DNA of 64,000 bases from contig CM072512.1 in assembly GCA_036898135.1 (NCBI GenBank), positions 41,218,618 to 41,282,617 of the forward strand, in the 5' to 3' direction. The notes beneath the pieces were generated by a model. The model was given only the letters and a program-made list of their open reading frames with translations. It did not search any database and was not told the origin of the DNA. The translations under genes and the position numbers were made by a program. This document shows, one piece after another, positions 11,784 through 22,149 of this stretch (its first letter is position 1; every line of letters starts with the position of its first letter). The DNA comes from Oncomelania hupensis (lineage: Eukaryota; Mollusca; Gastropoda; Littorinimorpha; Pomatiopsidae).

Positions 11784-12355
11784 TGAGCAGGCCACAAAGG
11801 GCATAAACCAAATAGAATGGATCAGCGATAGAAAAAAAAAGTGGATCCCCGATCGCGCAGCGGTACATTACCCGCAACCATTTGTATTATAAATAGGAAG
11901 GGTGGGACTGCGTCTTAGGCGAAACGAATGGGCCGTTCAAAGGGTTTATTCTCAAACCGCGTAGGAAAACGAGCATGTAATCTTCCCCTAAATCGAAAAG
12001 ATATAGGCCTTTGACAGGTTTACAGTTCCGCATATAATAAAATAAGTCTATATCAATGTCTTCTCTGTTATTGGACTGCATTTGTCTATACAAATGAAGA
12101 TATTATAGGTTCGCTGGTAGGCGGCATGGGAATAAACCATCCGATAAACGTAGCCTGTTGTTGTTGTTGTATCAATTTTTATTCATCAGATTAACATAAG
12201 TTGTACTGATAAGCCTGATAACGTAGCCTGATCCCACCCTCCTTATCTGCGATACATAGGCTGCACGCTACTACTGCTACCGCTTTACACTAAAGGATCC
12301 ATTTCTTTTTGCTATCGCGGATCCATTCTATTGGGCTAGTGCCCCTGTGAGCAGA
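11784..12355. mobile_element. hAT-type MITE with 8 bp target duplication
   Basis: Two diverged inverted arms, 11792-11910 and about 12230-12347, share ATAGAATGGATC, GCGATAG and AGTGGATCC-like blocks. The right end is ...GCCCCTG and the left end CCACAAAGGGC. The flanks are TGAGCAGG (11784-11791) and TGAGCAGA (12348-12355), an 8 bp duplication with one mismatch. Eight-base duplications and CAG-type ends are characteristic of hAT elements. No transposase is encoded in the roughly 556 bp. Confidence 0.7.
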
Positions 12356-13028
12356 TCTACTACAGCCTTGAACCTATCTGTTTTAGGCGAGGATTCAGCA
12401 GGCTGTAATACTCAGTGTTTTAAAGACCCCGTTAAGCAGCCACACGGAGTCTCGGGGAGTTCTCTAGACAAATCGACCTGTTTCAGGCGTAGAAACGTAG
12501 ACCCTGTCAAGTAGCAGCACAACAGAACAACAAGGCACAAGAGGTGCGAAATAAAAGTTAACCCACTCCGTGCTGCGAACAATGGAAATCCATTAGCATT
12601 GTTTTTACGGATCAGGTCGGCGAGATGGAACCACTACAAAACGGGTTAAATGTTGCGCTGATCAATACTAAACGCTAGAAAGTACACAAGTTTAGTCTGT
12701 TGTTGCCCTTGATCTAGTAGTTAATCGATTATAACCGCCCACTGACAACAGTGTTAATATTTATAAGCACTGATTTACTAAGCTGGGAAGCCAGCAAGGA
12801 GTACTTAGTGAAAACCGCTGTTTCTATTGGAAACACAGAAAACAATACTTGACTGGAAGAAAAAAGTCCACGTGTTGTCGATAAAACGGACTACCATATT
12901 TTGTGGGGGTGGCCAATCGTACGCAGAGAAAACAAAATATAGATTACAATGGGAAAAGTCACGCGTGCCAATCAGTGTTGATCAGAGGCTTCTGTACTGG
13001 TAGGCATAGGTTCTAACTCCAACACAAT

Positions 13029-13060
<32 letters not shown>

Positions 13061-13290
13061 ATCCGTCATAAAAATGTAATAAATTAAAGCAATATTATCA
13101 GAACTTAATACATTGTAATGGTGGTAACATACGAGTACTTCATAAGAAATTCCGTGAAAGGTTTTTTAATACTAAAAACCCTGAATATTACGGGACACAG
13201 AATGTAAGTCAAGTCAAAAATCACTTAGGTGAAAAGACGTTAAATTAAAGAAACAAACAAACAAACAAACAAAAATGTAAGTTGATTGTA
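12356..13290. other. No recognisable feature
   Basis: Includes a CAA repeat at about 13026-13060 and an ACAA run near 13250-13273. No gene seen. Confidence 0.5.
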
Positions 13291-13295
13291 TTGGA

Positions 13296-13420
13296 AACTA
13301 GCATAACAGTGAATTTTCCGAGTGACAAGGTCGCGAATGTCAATAGTAAGCAAAGCATCTCTCATCGTACTGAATGACATTCGATATCTTGTCACTCGGA
13401 AAATTCACTGTTTTCCTAGT
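13296..13420. repeat. Inverted repeat, 45 bp arms
   Basis: The arms at 13296-13342 and 13376-13420 share AACAGTGAATTTTCCGAGTG plus ACAAG, then CGAATGTCA, around a loop of about 33 bp. The transcript would fold into a long hairpin. It may be a small MITE or fold-back repeat. Confidence 0.85.
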
Positions 13421-13429
13421 TATAGATTT

Positions 13430-14072
13430 AAAAAAAAATCTGCACTGTTGTTCAACAATTATCTGCCTGTGTTTCCATAAGTTTAAAAGCAAGCTCTACC
13501 TTCACACATTGCAATATTTGTTTTTCAAATTTTCTGCCTAAGTTCTTAAAACAAAATAAAATTTTAAAAAGCAGGCTCCTACACCTACACCCATCCCACG
13601 GTGGTGGCAGTAGCGAGTAGCAGTAGTAACAGTAGAGCAAAAATTATAAATAGCTGACATCGATATGTCCTCGCGCTTACAAACATAACCTCACCGGAAT
13701 ACAGAGTATCTATGATCTCAGCTTAAAACGGTAGACGAAGACCCTACATCCTCAAATACACATCGTACGTTGTACATTTGATCTACTCTCATCCGTCATC
13801 AGCTCATCTTGTATCAATCTGACGCGAGAATGGCAGAAAGCATGATGAATAATGTATGTCGTTATTTTCTGACAGAGACACCACTGACAATGGTGAAAGG
13901 CCTATGTTAATCCATCTCATTACAATATTAAACCTGCTTTGTATTCCTAGTACTTAATAGGACTCTCTGTTAAGCATTTCTTTATACAAGTCTACTACTG
14001 TTAAAATGCATTGCACAATATGACTATGCAGTATGTACAGTTTTTTTTATACATACGAAGAAAAAGAAGATT

Positions 14073-14076
<4 letters not shown>
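13430..14076. other. No recognisable feature
   Basis: Unique-looking sequence. No frame or RNA signal that I can support. Confidence 0.5.
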
Positions 14077-14140
<64 letters not shown>

Positions 14141-14142
14141 AA

Positions 14143-14206
<64 letters not shown>
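14077..14206. repeat. Palindromic (ATA)n-CAATTG-(TTA)n microsatellite
   Basis: About 20 ATA triplets and about 18 TTA triplets are arranged around CAATTG, forming a near-perfect palindrome of about 130 bp. LTR element A begins immediately after, and TTA/ATT triplets resume on its other side at 21816. Confidence 0.92.
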
Positions 14207-14207
<1 letters not shown>

Positions 14208-15835
14208 GTCACGAAGAAAGGGATTTGGGGGAAGGGGGTAAGCTCTTAATCTCTAGCGCTGTGTTATCTCCTTTGATAGATCAACGTGCGATGACATTCC
14301 AGAGACTAAAGCAAGGCCAAATTAATAAGTGATAAACAGAGTAAAGACGAGATGGAAAGTAAATGTACTAGTTAAGAAATACACAGTCAAAGGCCAGTCA
14401 AGGAAATTGCGATTTCTGTAACTATCTACTTTTAATAATTTGAAAAGGGGGAGTCCCGGTCAGATTGTTCTGGGGTGATTCATCGGCGTGGCGTCTCTAA
14501 TACTGAGTAGTCTGGTGATATTGGGGAAAGTCAGTCTTATGGGTACTAGAGCTATCGTAGACTGATCACATCATCGGGTGAGAGAGTATCTGTATGGGGG
14601 CCAGAGTTTCTGTGATGATCTGGCGAGTGTGGGGTCTCTCAGGCTTAGGCACTTAGCTGGGGACTGCAGTGCGGCGGGTTGTCCAGGATCCTCTGGATGG
14701 CTTGCCAGGGGTGGTGCAAGATGCTGTTCAGTGGTCACGCGAAGATGACTCACTGACCACGAGTGCAAGTAGTGTTGTCTTTGTTGTGGCACAGGCGTTG
14801 AACTTGGCTTACGTTGCTAGTCAGTTCAGAAAATGCGAAGTCCCAAATCACGCGTCTCATTGACCTCCCGGGTTGTCGGGGGCCTGCAGCGGGTCAGAGA
14901 TTGGGAGATGATTCCAGTCCGGGGCGATGCGTCCGGCACAGGAACCCGTCTGCAACGTGTACAGACGCTGTATCAGCTGGGGATAGGGATAATGCGAATT
15001 CTGGGCCTGTGGTTATAGTCACCCTTATCAGAATTCAAATTGGCTTGACCGGTCATGAGTGGGGCCGGTGCAAATACCAACAGTCAAACAATGCTACTAG
15101 ATTTACTGGGGCAAAGTGGAGGTTATGGGCAGCCACTAGTAAAAAGATACATTCGGCGCATTGGATGGGTTTGGCAACAGGGCAAATCTTTATACATTGG
15201 GGAAGCATGGTGGAAGGCAATAATAAGGGTACAGGACAAATGGGATGTAGGTCTGGGCTGTACTTGGGATTCTAATCTATATGGAGGGGTTGGCATGGCA
15301 TGGAATATCATACATGGGGTAACGGAGTATACAAGCATAAATTCAAACATGACATGAGATATATACAAGGTAGAAAGTATGTGCAAGGGAGAAAATACAA
15401 GTCATAGCAATACATCAAGGCAAAATTATAAACATGAACATACATACTGACAGGACGCATGAACATGATGGCGAACGATAGGCGATGGGGTTGCTATATG
15501 ACAAGGAGTAAATTCCCTCTCTTACCTTGGTTTAAGACGGGTGGAAGCACAAGGATACTGACGAAACTCAGGGGTCGCTCGGTGATGGCGGCGTGGATTC
15601 GCAGGTTGTGGCTTCGAGGTAGGGAAGTTAGCATCTGACACTAAGTCTTGGTCAGTAGCAGACTTTAAGCAGGGCGCCCTCGGGGGCGGGGCTTAAGAGA
15701 CTGTGCGAGCCTGCTTGGTAGTGGCGGCTGGTCAAGAGGAATGACGGCAGGTCTGAGGCTATCGTCGCTGGCTGTGCGGGGTTGGTCGAATGGTTGCGGC
15801 CAGGCCTCAGGGATGCAATTGTCCGCCTCGTCACA
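14207..15835 (-). repeat. Element A 3' LTR
   Basis: 1629 bp. On the plus strand it starts TGTCACGA and ends TCGTCACA, imperfectly inverted ends typical of LTRs. It is the downstream copy relative to the element's minus-strand coding direction. Short open frames inside are duplicated in the other LTR and have no recognisable similarity. Confidence 0.96.
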
Positions 15836-15850
15836 GAGGCCCCCCCAAGG
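15836..15850 (-). other. Element A polypurine-tract candidate
   Basis: On the minus strand this reads CCTTGGGGGGGCCTC directly before the 3' LTR. The run of seven G is the likely plus-strand primer, although the tract is not purely purine. Confidence 0.55.
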
Positions 15851-16023
15851 AAAAAGGCGAGGACGTAGGACTCGACGAAGGCGCGGCCAATCAGCTCTGA
15901 GGTCGGCTGCCGGGTGCGACGATGGGTTGCGATGATCCGGGTGATGCGGGCGATGCGGGGTTCCGGGTACGGTGGCGGGTGCCCAAGGCTGGGGTCCGCG
16001 GAGCTGCCGGGTTTCGGCTACGG

Positions 16024-17004
16024 TTAGTGGGCGGCGGCAGGAATGAAGGCTGGGGCGTCGGCCCTCAGGGGCGACTCGATGGAGTCGGTTGCGGGGTGCC
16101 GGCTGAGGAAGTCTGCGCCGTGGTTGTCCTTTCCAGGGATGTGTTCCAGCTGGAAAGAATATGCCTGGAGCAGCAGAGCCCACCTCATTAGCCGGGCGTT
16201 GAGCGATTTGGAGGTCGCCAAGAAGGAAAGTGGTTGGTGATCCACTTGGACTGTAAAGTGCGAACCGTAGAGATACAGTTGGAACTTCTGGACTGCCCAG
16301 ACGAGGGCGAGACACTCCTTCTCCGAGGTGGCGTAGTTTTGTTCGGCCGGCTTGAGTTTCCGGCTGGCGTACGCGACGGGGAAGAGCGTCGGGGCGTCCG
16401 GGGAGTCCCGTTGGAGCAGAACGGCTCCGAGGCCTACGTCGCTGGCGTCTGTGCGCAGGACGAAGGGCTGTCCGTGGTTGGGGAGTCGGAGGACTGGCTG
16501 GGACGTCAGCTTGTCCTTGAGCTCCTGGAAGGCAGCTTCGCATTGCGGGGTCCAGATGACTCGGTCCGGTGCGGCTTTCCGGGTCAGGCTTGATAGTGGC
16601 GCGGCGATTCCGTTGTAGCCGGGTACAAACTTCTGATAGAAGCCACTCAGTCCCAGGAAGGACTGAACATCTTTCTTGGTCTTGGGGCGTGGCGCGTCTC
16701 GCAGGCGCTGGACGGTCTTTTCCAGAGGCCGGAGCTGTCCACGGCTGATGGTGTGGCCAAGAAATTCCAGTTCTTGGTAGCCGAACTGGCATTTGGTCGG
16801 CCGGGCAGTAAGGCCAGCTTCTCTGAGGCGGCGCAAGAGTTGGCGCACCACTCGCAGGTGCTCCTCCCATGTCTCCGTTGCGACGAGTATGTCGTCCATA
16901 AAAGAGTGTATGAACGGACAGTGGAGGGGGTCCAACAGCTTCCGCATCATCGTGCTGAAAATACTTGGGGCATTGTGCAGACCAAACGGCAGGACGTTAA
17001 ATTC
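16024..17004 (-). pseudogene. Element A RT and RNase H, downstream of TAG
   Basis: This continues in the same frame as the Gag-Pol frame after a single TAG at 17005-17007. It therefore forms the rest of Pol, with the first ATG after the stop at 16950. The RT part has the catalytic motif FMDD (in HSFMDDILVAT) and LGHTISRGQLRP. RNase H has the acidic residues in RTDASDVGLG, SEKECLALVWA, VDHQPLSF and HGADFLSR, ending about 25 residues later at the stop near 16024. RT would copy element RNA and RNase H would remove it, in cytoplasmic particles. The TAG replaces a codon that is phenylalanine in element B. Confidence 0.9.
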
Positions 17005-19755
17005 CTAGTGGCCGTCCATCGTGCTGAAGGCTAGGTACTGGCGGGATGAAGGGTGCACGGGAATCTGATAAAAGCCTTTGCTCAGGTCCACCCTGGAGAA
17101 GTATCGGGCGGATTGTAGCTTTGCGAACAAGTCCGTGGGGTCGGATAGGGGTCTTCCAAAAAGCAGCGTGGAAGGCGTGTATCCGGTGGAGGTGTGCGGG
17201 GTCTCTCGATACGCGAAGAGCGCTGACGCGACGTATGTGTCCCACGCTTCCGGCTGTTCGTCGGCGATCTTGCGGATGATCGAGATAAGTGTCCCGTTCA
17301 GGCGCTCGACCTGTCCGTTGCTAGCGGGGTGGTAGGGTGGAGTCCGGATATGGCGGATGCGGAGTAATTGGAAAACCTCCTGCATAAGTTTTCCGGTGAA
17401 CTGGGACCCGTTGTCGGTCAGGATGTTGTCCGGGAATCCGACTCGAGTGAATATGGTGACGAGCGCGTCGGCGACACGGGCGGCGTCGATCTTCGGGAGG
17501 GGAACGGCTTCGCACCACATCGAGCAGGCGTCGACGAGGGTTAGTAGGTACTGGTTCCGCTTCTTGGTCCGCGGGAGGGGTCCTACAATGTCAACAGCCA
17601 CTCGCTGGAAGGGCGTTCCGACAACGACGGTGGGGCTGATAGTGACTGGTACGGTGTGGTGGCGGGGCGAGTATCGTTGGCACTGGCTACAGGACTTGAC
17701 GTAGCGCTTCACGTCATCGGTCATCCCGGGCCAGTGATATTGAGCGCTGATTCGTAGAGTGGTCGCTCCTATGCCCATATGTCCGCTTAGGGGCATGCTA
17801 TGGCCAAGTTCCAGGATTTGGGGGCGAAGTGTCGCAGGTACGACCAGTTGTGTATGGTCGTCCTTCTGGCGGAAGAGGAGTCCGTCTTCGACGAAAAAGT
17901 CCCCGGACCTGGGTGGAGTGCGTGCGGCGGGAAGTTTTCCGTAGCACTTGCGGAGGGTGGCGTCGCTTTCTTGGGCCTTCCGGATCTGTTCCGGCATCTG
18001 GTTGGGAATCGGGGGTGGAGTCGCGGCTGTCTTCGCCTGGGCGCGCGTCTGGACGGCGGCCATCGATTCCACAGGCTGGGGCGGCATCCCCAAGAAAACG
18101 TATCGGCATCCTAAAATTAAGTCGTACAGGGGCTGGTCCATTACTGCAGCTTGAATGGTCCCCGTTACGTACCGGCTGGTTACTTGGATCCGGGCTATAG
18201 GGAGCGTGGTGCTGGGTTGGGACGCGTCGGCCAACTTCAGGGTGATAGTCTCGCCGGTCAGGTCTTGTTCCCTGATGAGCGAGCGGCGGACGACGGCGTC
18301 GAAGGTAAGTCCAGTGTCGTAGAGACAGTGGGCTGGGCGATCGTTGACTGTCACTTGCTCGGTGACGGCAGGTCGATCGGCGGGAGTAGCGACGGGGGTG
18401 ACAGGGGTCCCGTCGGGGGTAACTTGGCGTAGGGCTAGTACGGTACCTTGTTTGCGACGCTGGTCGCTGATGCGTCGAAAACATTTCTCCCGGGTGTGTC
18501 CTCTGCGTTGGCAGTAGCCGCAGAAGAGCTCGGTGCTCCGCTTCCCTGGCTCTGCGGTGAGGGTTGGGCGTCCTTTGGGCGGCGGTGGACGGTGGTTCGC
18601 CGGCGGGGCAGGCCGGCGAGGCTGGTGGCGGGTATCTGGCGACGAGGGTGCGGGGGGATCACGGCGGGGCTGTCTGTCGTCGGGATGGGCGGTGAGGTAT
18701 CGATCCGCGACGATGATCAAGTCTTCAAGGCGAGCGGCGCCTTGTTCGGCGGCGAATGTCCGGAGTTCCGCCGGCATGGTGCCTCGAAGTTGCTCGGCGA
18801 GCATCAACTCTAGTAATCCGTCGTAGGTCCTGGGTTCGTCAGTTTGCTCAATCCATTTATCCCGTAGCGTAGCTAGACGGTCGGCAAACTGCGTGAACTT
18901 CTCCCCTCTCTCTCTCCGGGAGTTCCGGAAACTCTTGCGATAGTGCTCACCTGAGAGCTCAAAACCATGTAGTAGGGCTCTCTTGAGGGCGGGATAGTCT
19001 CCCTCCTCGGAAGTCGGTGTCTTGGCTAGAATCTCATAGGCCTTTCCCTTGAGGCCATGACTGAGCTTGCGATACCAGTGCTGGGAGTCAAGACCGTTTT
19101 CCCTCGCGACTCGCTCGAATCGGGCGAGGTAGACTTCAATTGTTTCGTCCCGATCGACGAATGGGTCCAGGGGGAAGTTCATCCCCGGAATCGGCGGGGG
19201 GGGGGGTGCGGGTATTCCGGTGCTGGTGGCGAAGCTGGGGGCGAGGAGCGAATAGTCTTCGCTAGCGGGCGAAGCGATCCCTAACTCGCGGCGGTCGCGC
19301 TCAAGCTGGAGGAGTGCTTGGCGCCGTTCGAGCTCCCTGTCTTTTCTCTTCTCTTCGAGTGCCGCGACCCTCTCGTCCTCCTCCTTCTTCCTTGCGGCGG
19401 CTCTCCCCTCCTCTGCTATTCTATCCTTCGCCTCCTCTCTTCTCCGCTCGGCGGCCCTCTCCTCCTCTGCAAGCTTCCGGGCGGCGGCTTTCTCCTCCTC
19501 TGCAAGCTTCCGGGCGGCGGCCCGTTCCTCCGCGGCGATGCGCTCTTTCTCCTCCTCCTTCTTCAGTGCCGCGGCTCTTTCTTCCTCCTGCCTCTTCGCA
19601 TCTCGCTCTTTGGCCCTCTCCTCCCTCTTCAACTTTTCCTCTGCCACGTCAGCCTCCACGTTCGCCAAGACGTAGTCTTTAAGTTCGGTGCCGGCGAGCC
19701 CTAAGCTCTCGCCAATACTCTTGTACTTAAGAGCAAGCTCTCCCCGGTCGGCCAT
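17005..19755 (-). CDS. Element A Gag-protease-integrase fused to RT fragment
   Basis: 916 codons from ATG at 19755. Residues 36-160 are a charged coiled coil rich in E, K, R and A. Residues 196-355 are a capsid region resembling SCAN. A zinc knuckle CX2CX4HX4C spans C412, C415, H420 and C425. The protease motif is DTG at 480-482. The linker has TRAQAK at 570-575. Integrase has the zinc-binding H652, H659, C689, C692 and the catalytic D722, D781, E817 (35 residues between the last two). At about residue 873 the integrase stops inside FGRPLSDP and joins an RT segment containing SRVDLSKGFYQIPV. Compared with element B, about 285 residues (integrase C-terminus and RT N-terminus) are missing in frame. 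The frame ends at TAG. Integrase before RT is the Gmr1 order. Lacking a complete RT, this copy should not be autonomous. Confidence 0.95.
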   Translation of the reverse strand: MADRGELALKYKSIGESLGLAGTELKDYVLANVEADVAEEKLKREERAKERDAKRQEEERAAALKKEEEKERIAAEERAAARKLAEEEKAAARKLAEEERAAERRREEAKDRIAEEGRAAARKKEEDERVAALEEKRKDRELERRQALLQLERDRRELGIASPASEDYSLLAPSFATSTGIPAPPPPPIPGMNFPLDPFVDRDETIEVYLARFERVARENGLDSQHWYRKLSHGLKGKAYEILAKTPTSEEGDYPALKRALLHGFELSGEHYRKSFRNSRRERGEKFTQFADRLATLRDKWIEQTDEPRTYDGLLELMLAEQLRGTMPAELRTFAAEQGAARLEDLIIVADRYLTAHPDDRQPRRDPPAPSSPDTRHQPRRPAPPANHRPPPPKGRPTLTAEPGKRSTELFCGYCQRRGHTREKCFRRISDQRRKQGTVLALRQVTPDGTPVTPVATPADRPAVTEQVTVNDRPAHCLYDTGLTFDAVVRRSLIREQDLTGETITLKLADASQPSTTLPIARIQVTSRYVTGTIQAAVMDQPLYDLILGCRYVFLGMPPQPVESMAAVQTRAQAKTAATPPPIPNQMPEQIRKAQESDATLRKCYGKLPAARTPPRSGDFFVEDGLLFRQKDDHTQLVVPATLRPQILELGHSMPLSGHMGIGATTLRISAQYHWPGMTDDVKRYVKSCSQCQRYSPRHHTVPVTISPTVVVGTPFQRVAVDIVGPLPRTKKRNQYLLTLVDACSMWCEAVPLPKIDAARVADALVTIFTRVGFPDNILTDNGSQFTGKLMQEVFQLLRIRHIRTPPYHPASNGQVERLNGTLISIIRKIADEQPEAWDTYVASALFAYRETPHTSTGYTPSTLLFGRPLSDPTDLFAKLQSARYFSRVDLSKGFYQIPVHPSSRQYLAFSTMDGH

Positions 19756-20162
19756 GGTAAGAGAGGTAGCTTACCCTGCAAAAGGTCCTAACCGGGATGA
19801 GGGGCACACACAAGGGGTACACTGACGGAAAACAGGGGGGTGGGCTGGATGAGCTACGATGAAAACTGCAAAGGGCGAATACAACACAACCACAAAGACA
19901 AAGTGCAATCAATCAAAAAATCGCAAAAATGAATGCAAGAAAAAAGCCTGTTGAGAGATCACCACTCGGGAAAACCAGTAAGGGACCTATGGGCTATGCT
20001 AACTACTACTAAGCTTGGAGGGCTGGGGTGGAAAGCTAGCTAAGTCCTAAGTCTAGTCAAGTTGGGATGGGAGCCTAAGTCTTTTGTCTTGTCGGGTTGG
20101 AGGGGGGAAACCTAAGTCTTCTGGTCTCGTCGGGTTGGAGGGGGGAAACCTAAGTCTTCTGC

Positions 20163-20179
20163 TCCCGTCGGGGTCGCCA
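20163..20179 (-). other. Element A primer-binding site
   Basis: The minus-strand sequence TGGCGACCCCGACGGGA lies 7 bases inside the 5' LTR. TGG pairs with a tRNA CCA end. From memory, TGGCGA fits the discriminator and acceptor of arginine tRNAs. Element B has the same 7-base gap and also starts TGGCGA. Confidence 0.7.
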
Positions 20180-20186
20180 AAATTAA

Positions 20187-21815
20187 TGTCACGAAGAAAG
20201 GGATTTGGGGGAAGGGGGTAAGCTCTTAATCTCTAGCGCTGTGTTATCTCCTTTGATAGATCAACGTGCGATGACATTCCAGAGACTAAAGCAAGGCCAA
20301 ATTAATAAGTGATAAACAGAGTAAAGACGAGATGGAAAGTAAATGTACTAGTTAAGAAATACACAGTCAAAGGCCAGTCAAGGAAATTGCGATTTCTGTA
20401 ACTATCTACTTTTAATAATTTGAAAAGGGGGAGTCCCGGTCAGATTGTTCTGGGGTGATTCATCGGCGTGGCGTCTCTAATACTGAGTAGTCTGGTGATA
20501 TTGGGGAAAGTCAGTCTTATGGGTACTAGAGCTATCGTAGACTGATCACATCATCGGGTGAGAGAGTATCTGTATGGGGGCCAGAGTTTCTGTGATGATC
20601 TGGCGAGTGGGGGGTCTCTCAGGCTTAGGCACTTAGCTGGGGACTGCAGTGCGGCGGGTTGTCCAGGATCCTCTGGATGGCTTGCCAGGGGTGGTGCAAG
20701 ATGCTGTTCAGTGGTCACGCGAAGATGACTCACTGACCACGAGTGCAAGTAGTGTTGTCTTTGTTGTGGCACAGGCGTTGAACTTGGCTTACGTTGCTAG
20801 TCAGTTCAGAAAATGCGAAGTCCCAAATCACGCGTCTCATTGACCTCCCGGGTTGTCGGGGGCCTGCAGCGGGTCAGAGATTGGGAGATGATTCCAGTCC
20901 GGGGCGATGCGTCCGGCACAGGAACCCGTCTGCAACGTGTACAGACGCTGTATCAGCTGGGGATAGGGATAATGCGAATTCTGGGCCTGTGGTTATAGTC
21001 ACCCTTATCAGAATTCAAATTGGCTTGACCGGTCATGAGTGGGGCCGGTGCAAATACCAACAGTCAAACAATGCTACTAGATTTACTGGGGCAAAGTGGA
21101 GGTTATGGGCAGCCACTAGTAAAAAGATACATTCGGCGCATTGGATGGGTTTGGCAACAGGGCAAATCTTTATACATTGGGGAAGCATGGTGGAAGGCAA
21201 TAATAAGGGTACAGGACAAATGGGATGTAGGTCTGGGCTGTACTTGGGATTCTAATCTATATGGAGGGGTTGGCATGGCATGGAATATCATACATGGGGT
21301 AACGGAGTATACAAGCATAAATTCAAACATGACATGAGATATATACAAGGTAGAAAGTATGTGCAAGGGAGAAAATACAAGTCATAGCAATACATCAAGG
21401 CAAAATTATAAACATGAACATACATACTGACAGGACGCATGAACATGATGGCGAACGATAGGCGATGGGGTTGCTATATGACAAGGAGTAAATTCCCTCT
21501 CTTACCTTGGTTTAAGACGGGTGGAAGCACAAGGATACTGACGAAACTCAGGGGTCGCTCGGTGATGGCGGCGTGGATTCGCAGGTTGTGGCTTCGAGGT
21601 AGGGAAGTTAGCATCTGACACTAAGTCTTGGTCAGTAGCAGACTTTAAGCAGGGCGCCCTCGGGGGCGGGGCTTAAGAGACTGTGCGAGCCTGCTTGGTA
21701 GTGGCGGCTGGTCAAGAGGAATGACGGCAGGTCTGAGGCTATCGTCGCTGGCTGTGCGGGGTTGGTCGAATGGTTGCGGCCAGGCCTCAGGGATGCAATT
21801 GTCCGCCTCGTCACA
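20187..21815 (-). repeat. Element A 5' LTR
   Basis: 1629 bp and identical to the 3' LTR except for G at 20610. On the minus strand it begins TGTGACGA, contains CCCCGCCCC (an Sp1-like box) about 140 bases in, and ends TCGTGACA. It should hold the promoter for minus-strand transcription. I could not place the start site. Confidence 0.95.
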
Positions 21816-21845
21816 ATTATTATTATTATTATTATTATTATTATC
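21816..21845. repeat. Remainder of the split (TTA)n microsatellite
   Basis: ATT triplets directly follow the right end of element A. They match the microsatellite on the left side at 14150-14206, so the element sits inside one TTA array. Confidence 0.85.
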
Positions 21846-22149
21846 ATCAATATTACATTTGCCTTATGAATCATTCGCTAAGAGTAATGGTAACACACTC
21901 GTTTGCTGAATTCAGGATTGCACCCGCGTCGCCCAAGACTCAAAAGACCTTGACTACTGAGCCATCTCTGCTACCACTCTTTCAGTGAAAAGCCAACAAT
22001 AATTTCAGGTACTACGATTGATTTGAAAGTCAAATGTCTGGTTTGTATCGGACAATATATTTATATACATTGTATTCTATTATATTCTATTGTGTTGTAC
22101 TGTATTATTGCATTGTATTCTTGCGCAAACTTCACTAGTTACTTGTTTT

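Larger units (their letters stand above)
14207..21815 (-). mobile_element. Element A: Gmr1-like Ty3/gypsy LTR retrotransposon
   Basis: This is a 7609 bp insertion with direct LTRs, a primer-binding site, a Gag-Pol frame and a G-rich tract before the 3' LTR. The LTRs match at all but one of 1629 positions (T at 14630, G at 20610), so insertion is very recent. The five-base flanks are both ATTAT (14202-14206 and 21816-21820). That would be a target duplication, but it lies in a TTA microsatellite and is not independent proof. Domain order is Gag, protease, integrase, RT, RNase H. An internal deletion and a TAG make the copy non-autonomous. The internal region is much more GC-rich than its flanks. 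No envelope-like frame is present. Confidence 0.95.

Noticed and set aside
14814..15386. Open frames inside the element A LTRs
   Set aside because: They appear twice only because the LTR is duplicated. There is no recognisable domain, and length is compatible with chance.
19314..19704. Plus-strand Ser/Pro/Leu-rich frames opposite element A
   Set aside because: They are antisense shadows of the Gag coiled-coil coding sequence.
14207..21815. Endogenous retrovirus with an envelope gene
   Set aside because: No envelope-like frame lies between RNase H and the 3' LTR in elements A or B. They are retrotransposons.
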